A DNA stretch of 64,000 nucleotides from the NCBI GenBank assembly GCA_024399955.1, contig JAKSNH010000005.1, positions 1-64,000 on the forward strand, given 5' to 3'. The translations under genes were made by a program, and so were the position numbers. Positions 50,214 to 59,569 of this stretch are shown here, in pieces (within the stretch, counting starts at the first letter, position 1; every line of letters starts with the position of its first letter). This DNA is from Paludibacteraceae bacterium (GTDB lineage Bacteria; Bacteroidota; Bacteroidia; Bacteroidales; Paludibacteraceae). Under the pieces are notes generated by a model. It was not told the DNA's origin. It worked only from the letters and a program-made list of their open reading frames with translations, and did no database searches.

Positions 50214-51226
50214 TTCAGAGACTTCTTCTCATAGGACCTAATTTTCACTATTTCCTCGCTTCAATAGGGCGAGCATTTGAGACATGTGGGTACCAAGTGC
50301 ATACCTGTGCGTATGACAATCCTATTCATCCATATACTACTCTCAACAAATGGAAGTATAAATTTGCACAAGATAAAGAAGCCTTAAAGCAACAATCTCG
50401 CCAGCATTATGACTCGTATATCCGCAAGCAGTTTGACTCGATACAACCGGAAATAGTCTTTATTCTAAACTCGGACAATCTACTACCTACCACATTAGAT
50501 TATTTCCGACAGACCTCCAATGTCATTATTTGGCTCTTTGATTCAGTAAAGCGTTTTCCTGTTGTTTTAGAAAATCTATCGTACGCAGACCATGTGTTCT
50601 GCTATGAGCAAAGCGATATACCTTATATTCAAGAGCAGGTGGGGATAACGGCACAATTCCTGCCGCAGGCTGTGGATGAGACACTTTACCATCCCACCTC
50701 CGATAAAAAGCAATTTGTATTGTCCTTCGCCGGAGATATATGGCAATCCAAACGTCGTCAATCAATACTTCAACATATTGTGAAACGTTACGGACATCTG
50801 CCTATTCGTATTTGGGGTATTTATAAACCATGGTATAAAGGATTTTGGCAGTGGATGACACGCGAGAGACGTGATATTTATATGAATCATAACACAACGG
50901 CAGAAGTGCTAAATACCACATATAATCAATCACGCATTGTCCTCAATATCCACGGAGAGCAGCAAAAAAACGGTGCCAATCCTAAGGTATATGAAATAGC
51001 AGCAACGCGTTCTTATCAGATTTGCGATGCCAATCCGTACATTGAAACACTTTTCCAACATGGCGAAGTGGGATTATACCACAACGAAGAAGAGATGTTC
51101 CAATTGATTGATTACGCTCTTAGTCATGATATGAGCGCACAAGCGCAAGCGGCATATCAAATTATCGTAACGCAACATACCTTTACTCATCGCATCCGAC
51201 AGATGCTTCAAATAATCAACAAGTAA
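50210..51226 (+). CDS. CgeB-like glycosyltransferase
   Basis: A 338-residue GT-B fold protein like CgeB/DUF3880 glycosyltransferases. The C-terminal stretch RIVLNIHGEQQKNGANPKVYEIAATRSYQICDANP is characteristic, and YADHVFCYEQSDIPYIQEQ and FAGDIWQSKRRQSILQH lie in the middle. It presumably adds one sugar to the surface polysaccharide; donor and acceptor are unknown. It is the third gene of the polysaccharide locus. Confidence 0.85.
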   Translation: MIQRLLLIGPNFHYFLASIGRAFETCGYQVHTCAYDNPIHPYTTLNKWKYKFAQDKEALKQQSRQHYDSYIRKQFDSIQPEIVFILNSDNLLPTTLDYFRQTSNVIIWLFDSVKRFPVVLENLSYADHVFCYEQSDIPYIQEQVGITAQFLPQAVDETLYHPTSDKKQFVLSFAGDIWQSKRRQSILQHIVKRYGHLPIRIWGIYKPWYKGFWQWMTRERRDIYMNHNTTAEVLNTTYNQSRIVLNIHGEQQKNGANPKVYEIAATRSYQICDANPYIETLFQHGEVGLYHNEEEMFQLIDYALSHDMSAQAQAAYQIIVTQHTFTHRIRQMLQIINK

Positions 51227-51239
51227 TAGGCTTACAACC

Positions 51240-52277
51240 ATGCAGAAAGAACGAGACATAACTATCGATGTTGCCAAAGGAATAGGTATTGCTTTGGTGG
51301 TAGCATGCCATGCCAACTTTGCACCGGTGTCCCCCGGACGGTTCTTTCATATGCCTTTGTTTTTCTTCTTAACAGGTTACTTATCCCTCTACAGCGATAG
51401 TTTCTTACCGTTCGTTCAGCGTAAGATTCGTACCTTATATATCCCATTTATTGTGACGGAATTGATTTTCCTATTGACCAATCCATTATGGATAATGATG
51501 GGCATCAGCACTCCCTCTCAATATAGTCTAACTGAACAACTCTTGCATATTGTATGCTTTAATAATATCAGTCTTATACTGTCCCCCATTTGGTTCTTAC
51601 CCGCCTTGTTCGTTGTTAACCTCGTCGGTTATAGTCTCGTTCAATGGCACAAGAAGAGTCAATTCAAGTGGTGTCCTTTGGTGTGCAGTATATTATTATG
51701 CGCTCTAGGAATAGCCAACACGCATCTTGGGTGGATGCGCATACCGTGTTCATTCAATTTTAAAGAAGCAATAAATGTCATTTTAGTGGCACAAATGTTT
51801 TGCTTTGTCGGCTATTTAACAAAACAATATCATATATCCATCAATAAGGGTTGGCTAGTAGTTTTGGCCTTTGTTTATCTATATGTTGCTAAACTATGGT
51901 TGAACTTAGGTGTAGATATGCGAAGCAATCATTATAGTTCAACACCCTTGTTTATTTTAGCGGCCTTAGGCGGTATATATCTGACTATCTATATCAGTCA
52001 ACGCATCAGTTCGTGGTCTCACGCTATAGGCCAATTGCTTACTCGTTTATTGAGTATAATGGGCAAAGCATCGCTATACATTATGTTATTACATATCTTC
52101 TGCTTCAAAATAGTAGGCTATGTACAAGCCGTTATTACGCATACATCTATAGACAATAGCCATTGGGAGAATCCGGGATGTATTGGTCTTTGGTGTATCG
52201 TCTATATTATTGCAGGAATCGTCATTCCAATATGTATCTACTCACTTATTCAACAAGTCAAACATGCCCGTCATTAG
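51240..52277 (+). CDS. Acyltransferase 3 family membrane protein
   Basis: A 345-residue protein with about ten membrane segments. The start RDITIDVAKGIGIALVVACHANF matches the acyltransferase 3 (OafA/WecH) family, which uses acyl-CoA to O-acetylate surface glycans. It lies between glycosyltransferase genes, so the target is probably the polysaccharide repeat unit. Its end overlaps the next gene by 14 bp. Confidence 0.9.
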   Translation: MQKERDITIDVAKGIGIALVVACHANFAPVSPGRFFHMPLFFFLTGYLSLYSDSFLPFVQRKIRTLYIPFIVTELIFLLTNPLWIMMGISTPSQYSLTEQLLHIVCFNNISLILSPIWFLPALFVVNLVGYSLVQWHKKSQFKWCPLVCSILLCALGIANTHLGWMRIPCSFNFKEAINVILVAQMFCFVGYLTKQYHISINKGWLVVLAFVYLYVAKLWLNLGVDMRSNHYSSTPLFILAALGGIYLTIYISQRISSWSHAIGQLLTRLLSIMGKASLYIMLLHIFCFKIVGYVQAVITHTSIDNSHWENPGCIGLWCIVYIIAGIVIPICIYSLIQQVKHARH

Positions 52278-53076
52278 TATTATTATACCGGTTTATAATG
52301 TAGCACCTTATATGGAAAGGTGCATGGATAGTATCGTCCATCAAACATTGCAGGATATAGAGGTTATCTTTGTAGATGATCATGGTAAAGATGATAGTAT
52401 CGCTCTTGTTCAACGTTATATCCAAGCACATCGTCTATCTAAGACATGGCACATCATTGCTACACCAACGAATAGCGGTCCCGGCATCGCCCGTAATATG
52501 GGTATTGAACAAGCCAGCGGTCAATACATCGCCTTTTGTGATGCAGACGATTGGGTAGAACCTACTATGTATGAGCAGTTGTATGATTTGGCACAGAATC
52601 AAAATGCCGATATCAGTTCTGCTGCCGCCATCTTGGACTATCCGGATGGTTCACATCGTTTGATGCTCAATCCTGAGGTCGGAAGCGGAGAGGTTAGTTT
52701 GGAACTACGGCGTTACTTATTATCTCACTTCGTGAGTAACTTCACTACCATGCTTTTTAGACGAGAGTGGTTGAATCAATACTCCATTCGTTTTCCTCAA
52801 GCACGAAGTGGCGAGGACAGCAGTTTCATGGGGCAATGTTATTTAGTCGCTCAGCACATTGCACAGACCAATCAGGCACTTTATCATTATGTTATTCACG
52901 AGGATAGTATCAGTCATCGCACACATGTATGGCGAGGTAAAGACAAACGCAAGGCCTTTGGAGCATTGATTGATTTTGCCAAGCTGAATGGTTTATGGCC
53001 AACCTTCCGTAAAGAACTCATTTTTATCTATATTAAGAAAGCATTATTGACCCCCATAAAGGAATGGATACACTAA
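52264..53076 (+). CDS. GT2-family glycosyltransferase
   Basis: A 270-residue family-2 glycosyltransferase. MPVISIIIPVYN at the start, FVDDHGKDDS and CDADDWVEP (donor-binding DxD region) are diagnostic, with GEDSSFMGQCY as the catalytic loop. I use the ATG at 52264, the family N-terminus. It overlaps the acyltransferase gene by 14 bp and the next gene by 13 bp. Confidence 0.92.
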   Translation: MPVISIIIPVYNVAPYMERCMDSIVHQTLQDIEVIFVDDHGKDDSIALVQRYIQAHRLSKTWHIIATPTNSGPGIARNMGIEQASGQYIAFCDADDWVEPTMYEQLYDLAQNQNADISSAAAILDYPDGSHRLMLNPEVGSGEVSLELRRYLLSHFVSNFTTMLFRREWLNQYSIRFPQARSGEDSSFMGQCYLVAQHIAQTNQALYHYVIHEDSISHRTHVWRGKDKRKAFGALIDFAKLNGLWPTFRKELIFIYIKKALLTPIKEWIH

Positions 53077-53939
53077 ACATTAAGATATATTGTCGCTCTT
53101 TTGATCTTCGTTTATACGAGAAGTCACGTTGTTTTTATGAGACGATGGGACTACCATGTGTGCGTTTAACCGACCAGTCAGCGGATGGCTATTTCTATAC
53201 CATGCTGCACGATACAGACTGCGACATTGCCATCAATGTAGATGAAGACTGTTTTATTGCGAATCCACAAGCAGTCATGGACTTAGTAAAGGAGGTAGTG
53301 GCAGGAGGTTATGCGAACGCCGGATGTCCAGACGGTGGTGGAGGAACGCCACGCAATGGTAATCCATTAGTCACCAATCCTTTCTTTAATGTGTTTAATT
53401 TGCATCTTATTCGAGCACAAGAAGGAAATGCAGATACAATACGCAAAAAGGTCAAGGCCTTTGATTATAAGAGCCACATAGAAGAGATGAAAGCCACCTA
53501 TCCTACGGATATATTGATACGTGAGCCTTTGTATGACCGATGGGGATTGGAGCCTTATTATCCGTTCTTCTTTTGGTTAGCATATCATTTTAAGACCCTT
53601 TACCTGCCCAGTCAGAAACATATAGATGGTTGGACAACGATGCTATATGATACGCAAGGGCATTTGCTATGTCAGCATTCGTGGCTGTCACGTTTTTATT
53701 CTGTTCCGGGTTTTATTGTGCGCCACTGGCAATCCGATGCCGGGCAACAAAAAACACGAATTGATGCTTTGATTGTAGAGACTGCTACTATGCGCGGAGA
53801 CATCCAACTTCCGGAAGAACATTGTTCTGCTCGACTCCGTTATGGATTAGATAAAATAATTCGTTGGTGCATCAAAGTGCCTCAACGAATTATGGGTTGG
53901 CCGAAAAAACTTAAACGGAAGTTATCCCGCAATTCCTAA
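53064..53939 (+). CDS. Glycosyltransferase-like protein of the polysaccharide locus
   Basis: A 291-residue protein. INVDEDCFIANP near residue 78 looks like a DxD metal-binding motif of a GT-A fold. The later blocks (GCPDGGGGTPRNGNP and FPYFFFWLAYHFK-type stretches) do not match any family I can name. Its place at the end of the plus-strand locus suggests a sugar-transfer or modification step. The last 18 bp overlap the convergent acyltransferase gene on the other strand. Confidence 0.65.
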   Translation: MDTLNIKIYCRSFDLRLYEKSRCFYETMGLPCVRLTDQSADGYFYTMLHDTDCDIAINVDEDCFIANPQAVMDLVKEVVAGGYANAGCPDGGGGTPRNGNPLVTNPFFNVFNLHLIRAQEGNADTIRKKVKAFDYKSHIEEMKATYPTDILIREPLYDRWGLEPYYPFFFWLAYHFKTLYLPSQKHIDGWTTMLYDTQGHLLCQHSWLSRFYSVPGFIVRHWQSDAGQQKTRIDALIVETATMRGDIQLPEEHCSARLRYGLDKIIRWCIKVPQRIMGWPKKLKRKLSRNS

Positions 53940-54908
53940 GTAGTTCTTCCACTTTCCTGGAATTCTATCTGCTATCCAGCAACCGAAAGTGCAGATAGCA
54001 ACAACACCTATTCCCACAACCAATGGCAACCACCATTGGGGATTTTCTGCGTGTACCAATAAATAAATGGCACAAATAATGGGAATATGCACCAAATAGA
54101 TGCAATAACTATACCTGGATATCGCTACTACGAGGCAAGAAGAAGATAACGGATGCCGACGATGTATAGATAGGATGGTTCCAAAAACAGCAACTGCCGT
54201 CAATTGAGTTAGGACATTATTAGGACAATCTGTCAGTACATTAATGACATATAATGCCATTGCAGTTATACCATAAATCCAATCAGCAGCAGCAAAATGA
54301 GTTCCATATTGAGCTATGTAATATCCCGCAAGATATAAACCAATATATCCGAATAAAGTAGAGCAATATGTCAGTATAAAAATAGAAGGGAAGAACCACT
54401 TAAGCAACAAACATACTAGTATTAAAATCAGTATATATTCACAGAGTCGCTTGCCGTCAGCATTTTGAATAACTCGTTGCAAAACAGGTGTGAGCAGATA
54501 CAAAGCGATTATCATATGAACAAACCAATGCGACACATTGATTTGATTATTTAATAAATAGGGGAACCAACATAAGAGCGCATCCGATAGATTCTGGATA
54601 TTGTCGTATTGATGGCGATAGACACCTATTATATATATTATAGTAGCCCAAATAACAAATGGGATTAACACGCGTTTAAGTCGTTTCTGAAAAAAAGAAG
54701 ATAAGGACGATATGGGTGACGACAATACCAATGCTCCCGATATTAGCACAAACAAAGGAACTCCTGCATCCACAATGGCACGATATAGATAGCACATCAT
54801 TCCGTATTGCGGTTCATCCATCTTGAGCAAAGACCAAGCATGCAGCACAGCTACCAGCAGAATAGCCAATGAGCGCAGATAATCGTATGCAATATTCCGT
54901 TCAGTCAC
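53922..54908 (-). CDS. Acyltransferase 3 family membrane protein
   Basis: A 328-residue polytopic protein. The start (ERNIAYDYLRSLAILLVAVLHAWSLL) and VPLFVLISGALVL are typical of acyltransferase 3 proteins, as is the paired histidine block WFVHMIIALYLLTPVL. It overlaps the yfhO gene by 4 bp and the convergent polysaccharide gene by 18 bp. It probably O-acylates a surface glycan. Confidence 0.9.
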   Translation of the reverse strand: MTERNIAYDYLRSLAILLVAVLHAWSLLKMDEPQYGMMCYLYRAIVDAGVPLFVLISGALVLSSPISSLSSFFQKRLKRVLIPFVIWATIIYIIGVYRHQYDNIQNLSDALLCWFPYLLNNQINVSHWFVHMIIALYLLTPVLQRVIQNADGKRLCEYILILILVCLLLKWFFPSIFILTYCSTLFGYIGLYLAGYYIAQYGTHFAAADWIYGITAMALYVINVLTDCPNNVLTQLTAVAVFGTILSIHRRHPLSSSCLVVAISRYSYCIYLVHIPIICAIYLLVHAENPQWWLPLVVGIGVVAICTFGCWIADRIPGKWKNYLGIAG

Positions 54909-57406
54909 TGTTTGCGAATCTTCTTTTTATAGATATATCCACCTATTGTTCCTATTAGGACAAGCACGAATAAAGCGAAACAACTTACGGCTAATGTATT
55001 GCCTTTCTTCACGCTATCCGGTTCGAAGGTCATCACGATGTCATGTCGTCCGGCAGGGATATTAACGGCACGCAACATATAGTTGACGCGATAGATATCG
55101 GTCGGTTCTCCATCAATGGTGCATTTCCATCCATAAGGATAGTATATTTCAGAGAAGACAGCCAGTCGCTCTTGCTGCGTTTGTGCCTCATAAACGAGTT
55201 TATTCGGAGCGTAAGATATAAGGTTGATGATTGCTTCATCCAAGTCTTCGCCGTCGGTTCGCCGTCGGTTCGCCGTCGGTAAAGACCCGGCTAAGTCCTG
55301 CATTGAGATTCGGTTCGGAGCGTAGGTAGTATCCATAACAGCCACGCGACGCAGGTCAATTGTGTTGAGCGCATCGGATTCGGCATTGGCATTATCTACA
55401 TAATACATCTCATCTACGAACCACGCATTACCTAAAGCATCCGGATTGAGGTATGGGAAAGGTTGACCATTCTGTCCTTTTGAGATGATGTACTTAGCAT
55501 TAAGCATATTCAATACCGGCATGTGCATCTTGCTGATATGTTCGTCTATCAAATCCTGATAACGACGCAGTTTAGCTGCCGAATAGCCACCAATGGACTT
55601 AAGGTAATACGAGGTGCGGGCATCGTTGAAGGTATTAGCCGTTAGATTCAGTACACGGTAGTAAGACGGATCACTTGCTAACAAGTCCTTTTCGTAGGGT
55701 AGCATCTTAAATGCCTTGTCACGCTCTTTTGCAGAAACAAAATTGCTATCATTGCAGAAACGTTTATCAACCGTCCACATATCTGCCACAATCAGCGCCG
55801 TTAAGATAAGTCCAAGATACTGCACTTTGAAGTTCTTGCGCATATACATCCAAATCACCGCCGCAGCGAGTAAGATGAAGATAAACGAACGCCACGCATC
55901 AGCCTGAATCATGGCAGTACGCTGATCCAGAATCATTTGATAAATCTCGTTTCCTACTTGTCCTTTCCACTGTGCATCGTATGAGGAGACAGGATTAGAC
56001 CCTCCAAAGAGTGCCATAATGAGGCAAATACCTGCGGTAATGCCTGCGGCAATAAGAATAGGATGAGCCCCCTTCCGACTTCCCCTTATAGGGGAAGAGG
56101 TGAGTTGTTGCAAGGCAAGGAAGCCCAACAGGGGCATCGTTATTTCAGCCACAATAAGGATAGACTCTACTGCACGGAACTTGTTGTACATTGGGAAGTA
56201 TTGGAAAAACAATTCCGTCAACGACATGAAATTATGTCCCCAACTGAGAGCAACAGAGAAGAGCGTGGCAATGAGCAGCGCCCATTTATATGGTCCGGGA
56301 ACGATAATCAGACCTAAGACAAAGAGGAAACAGATAATGGCTCCCATATAGACGGGTCCGGAAGTAAAGGCTTTCTCTCCCCAATAAGTAGGAGCAGATT
56401 GGCAGAACTGTTTAGCCGAGCCTCTTGGCACGCGTGCTTTCACCAATTCCTCGTATAGGACGGACTTTTCGCCGACGTTATACCCCGATGCGCCTCCCAT
56501 ATAGTTAGGAATAAGGAAAGTCATCGTTTCATTTATGCCATAACTCCATGCCGTAGCATAGTCGAGGTCAAGTCCTTCGGTTTTGTTGGTTGCATCATTG
56601 GTCTTCACCAAATCGGAATGTCCTCCTCGCATGGTTTGTTCGGCGTACTCCTTATTGACAAATATATTTCCAGACCCCATCCCCATACCAATCGCGAAGG
56701 ATGCAAAGAAAATGAGTGTTGCTACAATAAAGTGTTTCCATTCTTTGGCTTTGGCAGCAATAGCCAATTCGGCAAAGAACAAAATTCCTATCAGCATGCA
56801 GATGTAGTAACTCATCTGGGGGTGCAAGAAGAAGCCAATATACGTGAAGAACATAATGAGCAAGGCTCCCCAAGCATACTGTTTTCGGTAGGTTAGGATA
56901 AAGCCAACAATAACCAACATCATCCATGTAATGGAATAGCACTTACCATGGTGTTGCGCAGCAATGATAACAAAGAAATAGCTGCTGAGGGCCGTAGCAA
57001 AAGCGCCGGCCATAGATAGCCATTTATCTACCTTAAAAGAGCGCAATAATAGGAAGAACGCGCAGAGATAGAAGAGGAAGATAAAGACCATATTACGTGT
57101 TCCCCAAGCGAAGAACCACTTGAGGGGCTTCATAATATGATCCACTACAAATCCTCCATTCCCGCCAATTTGGTAGTTAGGCATTCCGGAGAACATAGAA
57201 CCGGTCCAATAGGTATAATCCCCTGTTGTTTTGTGAAATTCGGAACTCTCGTGAACAGCGGCAAGACCATTGATGTTATCTCCGGCATAAATAACTTTTC
57301 CTTGCAACGCAGGCCAAAAATAAATGGCAGAAGCCAATAAAAAGATGACAAAAATAACACAATGGGGAAGTATTTTCTTCCACGTACTCTGTAGATTATT
57401 ATTCAT
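54905..57406 (-). CDS. YfhO-family membrane glycosyltransferase-like protein with repeat inserts
   Basis: An 833-residue protein with 12 or more membrane segments and an extracytoplasmic region near the C-terminus. IYAGDNINGLAAVHESSEFHKTTGDYTYWTGSMFSGMPNYQIGGNGG at the N-terminus is the YfhO pattern; related Gram-positive proteins add sugars to teichoic-type polymers. Two in-frame oddities: an 11-bp triplicated repeat (55247-55279; NRRRTDGE region) in the C-terminal domain and an inverted repeat (56080-56098; SSPIRGSRKGAHP) in a loop between membrane segments. It overlaps the MerR gene by 4 bp. Confidence 0.85.
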   Translation of the reverse strand: MNNNLQSTWKKILPHCVIFVIFLLASAIYFWPALQGKVIYAGDNINGLAAVHESSEFHKTTGDYTYWTGSMFSGMPNYQIGGNGGFVVDHIMKPLKWFFAWGTRNMVFIFLFYLCAFFLLLRSFKVDKWLSMAGAFATALSSYFFVIIAAQHHGKCYSITWMMLVIVGFILTYRKQYAWGALLIMFFTYIGFFLHPQMSYYICMLIGILFFAELAIAAKAKEWKHFIVATLIFFASFAIGMGMGSGNIFVNKEYAEQTMRGGHSDLVKTNDATNKTEGLDLDYATAWSYGINETMTFLIPNYMGGASGYNVGEKSVLYEELVKARVPRGSAKQFCQSAPTYWGEKAFTSGPVYMGAIICFLFVLGLIIVPGPYKWALLIATLFSVALSWGHNFMSLTELFFQYFPMYNKFRAVESILIVAEITMPLLGFLALQQLTSSPIRGSRKGAHPILIAAGITAGICLIMALFGGSNPVSSYDAQWKGQVGNEIYQMILDQRTAMIQADAWRSFIFILLAAAVIWMYMRKNFKVQYLGLILTALIVADMWTVDKRFCNDSNFVSAKERDKAFKMLPYEKDLLASDPSYYRVLNLTANTFNDARTSYYLKSIGGYSAAKLRRYQDLIDEHISKMHMPVLNMLNAKYIISKGQNGQPFPYLNPDALGNAWFVDEMYYVDNANAESDALNTIDLRRVAVMDTTYAPNRISMQDLAGSLPTANRRRTDGEDLDEAIINLISYAPNKLVYEAQTQQERLAVFSEIYYPYGWKCTIDGEPTDIYRVNYMLRAVNIPAGRHDIVMTFEPDSVKKGNTLAVSCFALFVLVLIGTIGGYIYKKKIRKQ
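55247..55279 (-). repeat. 11-bp tandem repeat TTCGCCGTCGG (3 copies) inside yfhO
   Basis: Three perfect copies (33 bp, 11 codons) keep the frame open and encode part of the region ANRRRTDGED. Confidence 0.9.
56080..56098 (-). repeat. Palindrome CTTCCCCTTATAGGGGAAG inside yfhO
   Basis: A perfect inverted repeat (CTTCCCCT / AGGGGAAG) lies in frame within a membrane-protein loop. It resembles intergenic palindromic repeats of Bacteroidota. Confidence 0.75.
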
Positions 57407-57726
57407 AAGTTTGCTCTTATTTCCATTAGTTCTTTTCGAATTCGCATCAGCACTTCTGCTGCACGCTGACGAGCATCCGTGCCTCGTTTACCATTATCCA
57501 ATTCGTTTTTGATAGCCTCAATGCGGGTTATTTTCATATCATCACGAATGAACTTGACCTGCTTAATAAAGGCAATATCATTTTCGGTATAGTAGCGATT
57601 ACCGTGACCATCTTTGCGCGGATTGAGTTGGGGGAATTGACTCTCCCAATAACGTAAAGTAGTGATGGGCACTTGAGTTTGCTGTTCCACTTCACGAATA
57701 GAATAATATTGCTTAAACGGTTCCAT
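57403..57726 (-). CDS. MerR-family transcriptional regulator
   Basis: A 107-residue protein. The N-terminal winged helix (QYYSIREVEQQTQVPITTLRYWESQFPQLNPRKDGHGNRYYTENDI) is the MerR pattern. The protein is short and lacks cysteine metal ligands, so it is not a heavy-metal sensor of the classical kind. It follows the lytic transglycosylase gene with no gap and overlaps yfhO, so it may be just carried within the operon. Confidence 0.88.
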   Translation of the reverse strand: MEPFKQYYSIREVEQQTQVPITTLRYWESQFPQLNPRKDGHGNRYYTENDIAFIKQVKFIRDDMKITRIEAIKNELDNGKRGTDARQRAAEVLMRIRKELMEIRANL

Positions 57727-58838
57727 TATCTGCAGATCTTGAGTTTTTGTCCGATACGGATATTGTCTGATTTCAGTTTATTCCAAGTCTTGAGTTGCTT
57801 AACGGTGACATGGTATTTCTTGGCAATCTTGCCCAAGTTATCTCCGCTTTTAACGGTATAAGTAGTGGATCCGATTGGTTGTTTATGCAGCAGTTCAATC
57901 TCCGAGCGGCGGTTATTGATAAGCGAATCCGCTTTGTAGAGGTGAATCGAGTCCGCATTTTCGATATAGGATATCACAAAGTCTGTTGGTAGACAAAGGG
58001 TATATGCTTTCTCATTCGACAATATATCACCCGGAATAATGTCTTTAGGATACTGCGGATTGAGTTTGCGTATTGTATCCAAAGAGATGCCCATCACTTC
58101 AGCCAATTGGTTAAAGTGCAGGCGACGTTTGATCACAAGAGTATCGGTAGCGGGATACATCCAAGTTGTATCCGGGCAAATATCATGTAAATCTGCGTAG
58201 TTCATCACGTAGCACGCTGCGATAAAGATAGGCAGGTAGCTGCGTGTTTCTCGGGGAAGGTAGGGATAGATGGACCAGAAATCCGTTTTTCCACCACTGC
58301 GGGCAATGGCTTTTCTTACATTTCCCGGACCACAATTATAGGCAGCAATGGCTAAATTCCAGTCTCCAAAATCGGCGTTAAGATTCTTGAGGAACTTGCA
58401 CGCAGCTTCGGTGGCAGCAATAGGATCCATTCGTTCATCAACCAAGGAGTTCACTTCCAATCCATACAACATACCTGTAGCCGGCATAAACTGCCATAAT
58501 CCTGCAGCGCCCACGGGAGAATGAGCAATGGGATTTAGGGCTGACTCAATGACGGGCAAGTAACAGAGCTCGTAAGGCAAATCATACTTGCCTAATATAT
58601 CCCAAAAGATAGGAAAATAATAATCAGCTCGGGATAAGATACGAGCGGTTTGTTGCTTATTATTGAGGTAACGATCTATGTATGAACCTACCACTTGGTT
58701 GTAAGGCATTTCAATTTGGAAAGGGAGATACTGCAAACGTCCCTTATAAAGAGAATCAAGATTGGTAGATGTGCTATCCTGTGCATACAATGAACAGGAT
58801 ACGCATGTAAACAAGAATATATATAAGATTTTTTTCAT
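57726..58838 (-). CDS. MltD-like lytic transglycosylase with LysM domain
   Basis: A 370-residue exported enzyme. After a signal peptide the catalytic SLT domain has Glu98 in VIESALNP, followed by SPVGAAGLWQFMPATG and AIAAYNCGPGNVRKAI. The C-terminal LysM domain (about 323-369) binds peptidoglycan. It cleaves the glycan strands of the murein. It overlaps the DUF5683 gene by 4 bp and its last base coincides with the first base of the MerR gene. Confidence 0.92.
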   Translation of the reverse strand: MKKILYIFLFTCVSCSLYAQDSTSTNLDSLYKGRLQYLPFQIEMPYNQVVGSYIDRYLNNKQQTARILSRADYYFPIFWDILGKYDLPYELCYLPVIESALNPIAHSPVGAAGLWQFMPATGMLYGLEVNSLVDERMDPIAATEAACKFLKNLNADFGDWNLAIAAYNCGPGNVRKAIARSGGKTDFWSIYPYLPRETRSYLPIFIAACYVMNYADLHDICPDTTWMYPATDTLVIKRRLHFNQLAEVMGISLDTIRKLNPQYPKDIIPGDILSNEKAYTLCLPTDFVISYIENADSIHLYKADSLINNRRSEIELLHKQPIGSTTYTVKSGDNLGKIAKKYHVTVKQLKTWNKLKSDNIRIGQKLKICR

Positions 58839-59569
58839 TTTATAGTTAGTGCCAAATGTATTCCGGCGGAACTTCTTTGGCGTTGCACATCGTAATAGAT
58901 CTCCGGTGCCACATTCAGACTCAGGTCCGGCGAGATATCAAAGTCAAATAACTCTGCATCTACGAAAGCATCTATGATGGACAAGGCATAAACAGCGGCT
59001 ATTCCGACAATGGATAGGTCTCTATTACGGCGATAGGTATTTTGTTTATTCTTCAATATGTTCGTGTACGTAGCACGTCCTCCCATGGACTCAATGGTGT
59101 ATCCTTTAGGCAGAATAGCATTGTAAGAACGATTAGGATCAGTCGAAAGTACTTCGTCGGTTAATATATCACGATAGGCTTGTCTATAATCCTCGTACAT
59201 ATTGCCATTCCACATAACGGCGTAGATACATCCCATGAATGCGCCATATACGATTGGTAATTTCCAATAACTGCGGTTGTATATTTGTCCCAAGCCCGGC
59301 ACTAAAGCACCCATCCAAACGGCACGCAAGGGATCCGGTCTCCAACCATCATCCCACGTAGCTTGTGGTTGAGGAGTCACCGTATCTCCTACGATAATCT
59401 CGTGCTGATTACCAACAACGACTAAGGTATCTCTAACGCCTGCATCATTGGGTAGCACATCACTCGATGTGATGGCAATCGCCACACTATCCGGTTGGGT
59501 AGTTTCAACCTCTTGCGCCCAAGCCAAGATAGGGAGAATGAGTAATAATATGCCAATTATCTTTTTCAA
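58835..59569 (-). CDS. DUF5683 domain protein
   Basis: A 244-residue protein with a signal peptide and one or two membrane segments. The core (PDPLRAVWMGALVPGLGQIYNRSYWKLPIVYG) is the DUF5683 signature in Bacteroidota, usually next to parB and a lytic transglycosylase, as here. The function is unknown; the gene order suggests an envelope link to chromosome partition or cell division. Confidence 0.9.
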   Translation of the reverse strand: MKKIIGILLLILPILAWAQEVETTQPDSVAIAITSSDVLPNDAGVRDTLVVVGNQHEIIVGDTVTPQPQATWDDGWRPDPLRAVWMGALVPGLGQIYNRSYWKLPIVYGAFMGCIYAVMWNGNMYEDYRQAYRDILTDEVLSTDPNRSYNAILPKGYTIESMGGRATYTNILKNKQNTYRRNRDLSIVGIAAVYALSIIDAFVDAELFDFDISPDLSLNVAPEIYYDVQRQRSSAGIHLALTIK

